NCBI RefSeq assembly: GCF_029867415.1 | Contig: NC_081186.1 | Location: 24,989,915 to 25,053,914 of the forward strand | Source: Vicia villosa | Taxonomy: Eukaryota; Streptophyta; Magnoliopsida; Fabales; Fabaceae | Direction: 5' to 3' | Length of the DNA: 64,000 nucleotides | Part shown: positions 58,296-64,000 of the stretch, piece after piece | Layout of the letters: each line of letters opens with the position of its first letter | Numbering within the stretch: position 1 is the first letter of the stretch | Program-made: the position numbers and the translations under genes | The notes under the pieces: generated by a model | Databases searched by the model: none | What the model saw: the letters and a program-made list of their open reading frames with translations, nothing else | Told to the model about the DNA's origin: nothing

Positions 58296-60566
58296 TTAAT
58301 GTGATTCGCATCTCTATTTGTTAATGTTTTAATGTTGAAAAAGAAAAATAATGAATAAGGGGACTAACCTATTCTCTAATCTAAGTTATTCTAATCTAAG
58401 TCTAATGTTAACATGGTGACTAAATTCTAAAAGGAGCATTAAAATGGTATTAACAAAGTAGGCCAAAAATATGGCCAAAAACAAGTAACAAAAATCACAT
58501 GACAATTACACAAAAATGATATGGAAATAGTACAAAAGCAATTCAAACATTAGTGCGAAATTAAACTAAAAAATACTACTATTTTTATGGGTTTTTTATG
58601 AGGGAGAATTCAATTAAATGTCAAAATTAGTACTAAAAAACCTAAATGCTACTAAGCCTAAACTAGTATTTATATTATTTTCTATGTCATTTTTATTACC
58701 TAAAATCGAACAAAAATTATGATTCTAAATGTCATTATTATCTAAAAATCTAATGAGAAAATTATGGTTTTTATATGCTTTTTATTATCTAAAAAATGCG
58801 GTAAAACGAATTAAGTAAGACAAAACCTAAAATCTATCAATTACATGTGAAACAGGGGGTGCTAATCAGAAAATATGGTGTAGTCAGCAAAGGCCCAGAA
58901 GGTTATGGCCCAGATTTGTTTTTATGAAGATTTTCAGCCAAAAAGGAAAGTGGTACGCGGGCTCAGGTGGGGTGAGAAAATGAATTTGTGGCCCAAGATT
59001 ATTATTTTCGTTATGATCCAGATTTTGTCCTATGGTGACGTTCATTTCACATTAATCAGACTTTATTTAGTATTTAAACCCAATTAATCTCATATTAAAC
59101 TCACCCATGTTAATTGATGTTTATTCAACTTAATTATCAAATCAAAATTAAATTAAAAAAAGATATTAGGGTTAGAAATGTGACCGTCCCAATTCAATTG
59201 CATCAGGCCCTCTCTTCTTCAAGCTCACGACGGTGCACGAAACTCCTTGCTCCGATCCACAAATTGACGAAGCCACCATGACGTACACAACTCTAATGAC
59301 ACTCTCCTTCTCTCGCGGCTGAAAATGGCGATTCAAGACTCCTGCCGGCGCGATCTCCTTCTTCACGTGAACGGTAGCGACGACACCTCTTTCTTCTCCA
59401 ATCAACCTGTTCAGAATGCCGTGACAGACACACGTGTCTCCGACGTCTCTCCCCTCTTTCGTCCTTCTTTCTTCTGGCTTCCGATTCCGTCTCTCTTTCG
59501 AAACTCACCTCTCAATCTCTCCGCCTCTCGCCGCCATGGACCGCATCGTGAATCAACGTCAACCATTATCTCCGAATCAGAATCTCTCTCAGGTTGTTAA
59601 AATCTCTTCTCCACCGACTCAATCTTGCTCCTTCTCGATCTCCCTTGATTTCATTCTCGTTTGAATTGTTGAAGAGTTGTTCATGGTTGTTGAATTAAGA
59701 TAGGAAGATTGAAGGTTTTGATGTTGTGAGATGACGATGATGATTGAAGAACGAAAGGGAAAGTGATTCTGCTACCAGTTTTCTGTGAATTGAAGCGTGG
59801 AGTGATGAAGAATCAGAGATTCTTGGAGAATTGTAGATGATGAGGCGATGATGAAGACGTAGAAGCAGGTGAATTCAGAGGGAGATATAAAGCTCATTAC
59901 AAAGAATCGGTTAGTTCTCTTTTTTGATTCTGTTATTTTTCTGTTGCAATTTTCTCTTTTGTTTTCTGAATTTTCTGTTGGTGATTTGATGAAGGTTGGT
60001 ACAAAGATGAAGATTGGTGGTGGATGAAGCGTGTGAAGTGGAGATGGAGATGAAGTGAAGGTTATGAAAAATGATGAAGAATGGCTGAGGAATCTGAAGC
60101 TGATAAAAAATGGTGGGCACCCTTGAATGAAGGTGGAGAAGAGAATATATAGGTTGAGGAAATTGATTCTGAAGGTTAGTTCTGATTCCTCTCCTTTGAT
60201 CTCTTCCCCTCTTTCTGTTATATTCTGTTGAATTCTGTTATAAGGCCTGGCAGAATGTTAGTTAGGTTGTTATGAAGTTAGTTAAGGTGGTTAACTCTGT
60301 TGAATTCAGTTAGAAGTTGTTGTTTCTGTTATACTCTCTCCCTCGATTTCAGTTCCTTATTTCTCCTTTGTGCTGCTGCTGGTTAATTTTGTTTGAACCC
60401 GTAACGGTTCGGTTTATTTGCAGGCTGGTTCATGGAGCTGCAAGTCGGTTTATGTTGGTTGAAATTTGAAGATGGAAGTAGGACCATTGGGAAGCTTGAA
60501 TCCTCAGTGGTAAAAAGCATGACATGGAAGAATCAAGATTTTGGATGAGTTTATGATTTTTTTTTA

Positions 60567-60860
60567 GGGTTAATGAACTTTTTGGTCCCTCTAAATATTA
60601 CAGATTTCGTTTTTAGTCCCTCTAAAATTTTCCTTTAAGAAATCGTGCCTCCAAAATTTTTCGTCTAAACTATTGGTCCCTAACGTCAAATTTCGTAGCT
60701 AATCGGTGGCTAAAGTCGTAGCTAATCTCTAGCAAATTTGACGTTAGGGACCAATAGTTTAGACGAAAAATTTTGAAGGGACGATTTCTTAAAGGAAAAT
60801 TTTGGAGGGACTGAAAACGAAATCTGCAATATTTAGAGGGACCAAAAAGTTCATTAACCC
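60567..60860. mobile_element. Foldback MITE (Mutator type) in the Ogre LTR
   Basis: A 294-bp near-palindrome: gggttaatgaactttttgg... on the left and its complement on the right, with arms matching for more than 100 bp. It is flanked by the same 9 bp (eight T and an A) on both sides. No coding sequence. It should give a long hairpin if transcribed. Confidence 0.82.
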
Positions 60861-61754
60861 TTTTTTTTATTGTAATTTTTTTTGTAATGAGCTTGGACCT
60901 TTAGAATGTTATAATGTATCGGACTTGCAATTATAATTGCCTTTCATGGAATCGGAATGTAATAACAGAGATTTGAAAACCAAAGCGAATGCCCTTTTTT
61001 TTCCAATTCAACTTCTTTTCCGATACTTCAAATGAACTTTCAATCCTTTTTTGCAAATTGGATGACTCACTCTTGGATGAAAAGGACAATGTATGATGAA
61101 TCTTGAACGAAACTCTTAGCATTGGTTTAAGCTTGAATCTTCAAATAGATTTTGAACATAATCAAATAGTCCCATGATATTCCATATTCGCCATGCCTTT
61201 TCATTTCAACCCATCTCAACAATAGTGTACTGAAAATAGTTTACTGAAGGAATCTTTGCGGGAGATACGGATTGAAGCGTAAAACAACATCTTACAATGA
61301 AATTCAGTACACCCAATTGACAATTTTTAACGCCATGTATAAGAAATTTTAATTCTCTTACTTTGAGATACACCTTGATGAAAGAGATGAATTGAGAGGA
61401 TGGAAGCAAAGACGTCCAAAGTGTCTTAAGATAAAACCCTAGCCCGATAAACCTTCAGTTGAAAGTCACGCCAAGCTCAAACACAACAAATGAAAATCCT
61501 TGTTAGTCAACTATAGGGAAATAAACCATATCACACTCCTCACTACATGAAGAACCAGAAGAATGATATTTTGTTTGTCATGTACGCCTCAATCTCATTA
61601 TGAAACCCCTAAACTTCCAAGATCCTTGATCCCATGCCAAATTGATTAATTAATGAGTGCATGATATGCTAATGACCTAATGGAAATATACAAATGAAAT
61701 AAGAAGTCTAAGTCAATTATAAATAAATATGTGGGCAAATTTTGGGGTGCAACA

Positions 61755-64000
61755 GTTGCCCCTGTTCAATCTGCTTGGACCTGAATGTACGAACAATACA
61801 AGTTCTGGACATTTGAGGTGTTAGTGGATTGAATACTTGAGAACCCAAAAATTTGTTCTCTGGAGTAACAACTCTGAAGAGACACTTGAAATTGTAATTT
61901 TGAAGGAGGACATCAGTTACTACTGATTCCAAACAAGGGATATTGTTAAATGTTTGATAAAACAAGAAACGCCAGTCAACTGCTGGATCTTTGCCGATAA
62001 CAACCGGTCTTTGAAGGAAAGGACCAATAACAATCGGACCCCACCGAAGAACGCCTGTAACAACAGGACTTTAAGGAAAAGGCTAGTAACCACTAGACTT
62101 GACCAAAGGACGCCTATAACAATAGGACTTTTATTGGTAACGACCAGATTTGAAGGACAGGACTAATAACAATCAGACCTAACCGAAAGATGCCTGTAAC
62201 CACAGGACTTTAAAGGAACAGACTAGTAACAACTAGAACTGACCAAAGGACGCCTATAATAATAGGACTTTTACTAGTAACGACCATATTTGAAGGACAG
62301 GACTAATAACAATCAGACCTAACCGAAAGATGCCTGTAACCACAAGACTTTAAAGGAACAGACTAGTAACAACTAGAACTGACCAAAGGATGCCTATAAC
62401 AATAGGACTTTTACTGGTAACAACCAGATTTTGAAGGAAAGGACCAATAACAATCAGACCTAACCGAAAGATGCCTGTAACCACAGGACTTTAAAGGGAC
62501 AGACTAGTAACAACTAGAACTGACCAAAGGATGCCTATAACAATAGGACTTTTACTGGTAACAACCAGATTTTGAAGGAAAGGACCAATAACAATCAGAC
62601 CTAACCGAAAGATGCCTGTAACCACAGGACTTTAAAGGAACAGACTAGTAACAACTAGAACTGACCAAAGGATGCCTATGACAATAGGACTTTTACTGGT
62701 AACAACCAGAATTCGAAGGATGCCCATAACCATGGGACTTTTAAGGAAAAGGCTAGTAACCACTAGACTCAACCAAAGGATGCCTGTAACAACAGGGCTT
62801 TTGTTGGTAACAACCAGAATTTGAAGGATGCCCATAACCATGGGACTTTTGTAAGAGATGCCAATAATCATTGGACTTGACTGAAAGAAAGGCTAGTGAC
62901 AAATAGAATCAGTCAGGGGATGCCAGTAAATACTGGGCTTTCCAGGAGATATCAATGCTTGCGAAGCATAAGAATTACATGGATCCCTCAGGCCAAAGGC
63001 GGGGTGTACTCTTCAAGGGTGGCAATCACTCGAATTTGCCACACACATAGTATGGATTTCAAATGATTGAAAAATGAGATGGGTTGAATTTCCACCCTCA
63101 TTCGCATTCTATTATGCACGCGACATGCGGGAAAATAACCAAAACAAGACTTGCAAGAAGCAAGAGGTATCTCTTATGCAAAAGGCAGTAAGGGGACTCA
63201 CAAAAAGTGAATACAAAGAGAGGACTGGTGACGACCAGACTCTATTAGATGATGCCAGTAAACACTGGGCTTTGAAGAAGGTATTGATTACTTACGGAAT
63301 ATAAGAACTACATGGTTCCCTCAGGCCAAAAGACGGGGTGTAATTCTACAAGGGTGACAATCATTCGAATTGCCACACACAAAGTATGGGTTATCCAAAC
63401 GATTGAACTCAACAAACGGGAAATAACCAAGGAGACAATGATCTTAATGAAGACTGACTTTGTATTCAATCCACAATGGAGAGAGAAAGTGCGACTTCTT
63501 CTGGGGATATGTTACTTTGTGCCTTGGAAGCACATACAAACTTGGCTTATGCATTGATGCATGTTTGAATTTTTCCATGGCGTAATGCTCCATATTCATG
63601 GAAATGCTACGCGTTTTTGTAGAAGCAATGTGAATGCAATGATTACTATATGTAGAGATAATGAGGGTCCTTTAGAGAATATTCTGTTGACTTGTCGATC
63701 GAGCTTCGTCTCTGACCTCGGGAGAGGTAAACACCAGGGAGAATCCCCTTAGTGTTAAGAACTCTGTGGGGATGCCAATAGACATTGCACTTTGACTTGC
63801 AAGATATACTTATGATTGTTGACTTGAAGAATAATTTCTGACTTCTCACCATGTGCCATTGCTTGGAGAATTTTCAGCTTTGAGGAGATTCCCTCAATTC
63901 ACCATGGTGGGGATTAGAAATTCGGATAAGGAACCCTTTCTAGGGTGAGTGGAATAACTCCAAGGAGAAATAAACTCCTGTGCTTGGGGAGAGAATGAAT
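61755..64000 (-). other. 3' non-coding region of the right Ogre copy
   Basis: Read on the minus strand it ends in the purine tract at the LTR. No pol frame is seen in these 2.2 kb. It contains the stem-loop array (61972-62936) and later scattered stem-loops at 63225, 63255 and 63775. A phrase 'gggtg(g/a)caatca.tcgaa..tgccacaca' occurs twice (63017 and 63353). Hypervariable, tandem-repeat-rich 3' regions are known in Ogre elements. Confidence 0.7.
61972..62936 (-). repeat. Array of ~35 covarying stem-loops
   Basis: Short inverted repeats with five-base arms and a four-base spacer, mostly AACA or AACC, recur every 21-30 bp. From 62193 to 62709 they form a higher-order unit of about 140 bp with five hairpins: stems CCTGT, CTAGT, CCTAT, CTGGT (CTAGT in one unit) and C(C/T)AAT, repeated about four times. 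Stem sequences differ between hairpins yet both arms change together. Outside the unit other paired stems occur (CCCAT/ATGGG, CCAAT/ATTGG, CCAGT/ACTGG). Most plus-strand mismatches become G-U pairs on the minus strand. Confidence 0.88.

Larger units (their letters stand above)
56624..61754 (-). repeat. Full Ogre LTR shared by two copies
   Basis: About 5.1 kb, from tgtagcaacctg to ggggtgcaaca. On the minus strand it begins TGTTGCACCCC. A primer site adjoins its left end and a purine tract (AACAGGGGCAAC, minus strand) adjoins its right end, so it is 5' LTR for the gag to the left and 3' LTR for the copy to the right. A TATA-like TATATATTC lies on the minus strand near 60143-60153. It carries a MITE (60567-60860) and a 55-bp tandem array. 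Open frames at 59325-59664 lie in a GC-richer stretch and show no known domain. Confidence 0.82.

Noticed and set aside
59325..59664. Overlapping open frames in a GC-richer stretch, possibly a captured host exon
   Set aside because: They lie wholly inside the Ogre LTR, are short, run on both strands, and match no protein I recognise.
61972..62936. Regular repeats that look like a CRISPR array
   Set aside because: The window is plant nuclear DNA, spacing is not of repeat-spacer type, and spacers are as conserved as repeats. Stem-loops in a retrotransposon explain it better.

Overview
The window is plant nuclear DNA from a retrotransposon-dense region of a legume genome. A tribe Fabeae legume (pea, vetch, lentil or Lathyrus type) is most likely, because it holds Ogre-type Ty3/gypsy sequence with ~5 kb LTRs and a tRNA-Arg primer site, several Sirevirus-like Ty1/copia families, L1 LINEs and a Kunitz inhibitor gene. 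I see one apparently intact host gene, an intronless Kunitz-type inhibitor at 34908-35516 (-). Nearly everything else is mobile DNA, mostly degenerate and nested. No rRNA, tRNA or CRISPR locus was seen.

Layout. 1-2168: 5' part of a copia element (family 1, minus strand), inserted in a gypsy LTR fragment (2169-2676). 2840-4205: L1 fragment (-). 4231-~7870: copia family 2 remnant (3' LTR, third ORF, pol tail). ~8440-22881: probable Helitron, left end unresolved, carrying a TOPLESS-like exon and other exon-like pieces. It is split by a complete family 1 copia element (11599-22247). 22889-23030: relic of Kunitz 3' flank. 24898-33671: 5'-truncated L1 (+), split by a complete non-autonomous gag-pro-only gypsy element (25394-31788). 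34277-36460: Kunitz gene between two MITEs. 36653-40493: two nested LINE fragments plus a solo LTR (37524-39928). 40494-52334: two copia family 3 elements in line, the second with most of pol. 52335-64000: Ogre chain: LTR remnant, gag carrying a hAT MITE, a full ~5.1 kb LTR carrying a MULE-type MITE, then the 3' non-coding region of a second Ogre copy.

Several insertions are confirmed by target-site duplications I could read: GTAAT (gypsy in LINE), GACAC (solo LTR), an 18-bp duplication (small LINE), 11 bp (large LINE), 8 bp (hAT MITE), 9 bp (two MULE MITEs) and TTA (Tourist-like MITE).

The most striking signal is at 61972-62936, in the Ogre 3' non-coding region. It is a ladder of about 35 short stem-loops, ~21-30 bp apart. 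The 5-bp stems change in sequence but stay paired, and most stem mismatches on the plus strand become G-U pairs on the minus strand, which is the strand the element transcribes. This looks like selection on, or a mechanism maintaining, RNA hairpins in the retrotransposon transcript. Other notable signals are clusters of CpG-containing palindromes in three unrelated LTR families, a third ORF (ending in an RG-rich tail in one family) downstream of pol in three copia families, and a three-hairpin block just after the gag-pro stop of the non-autonomous gypsy element.
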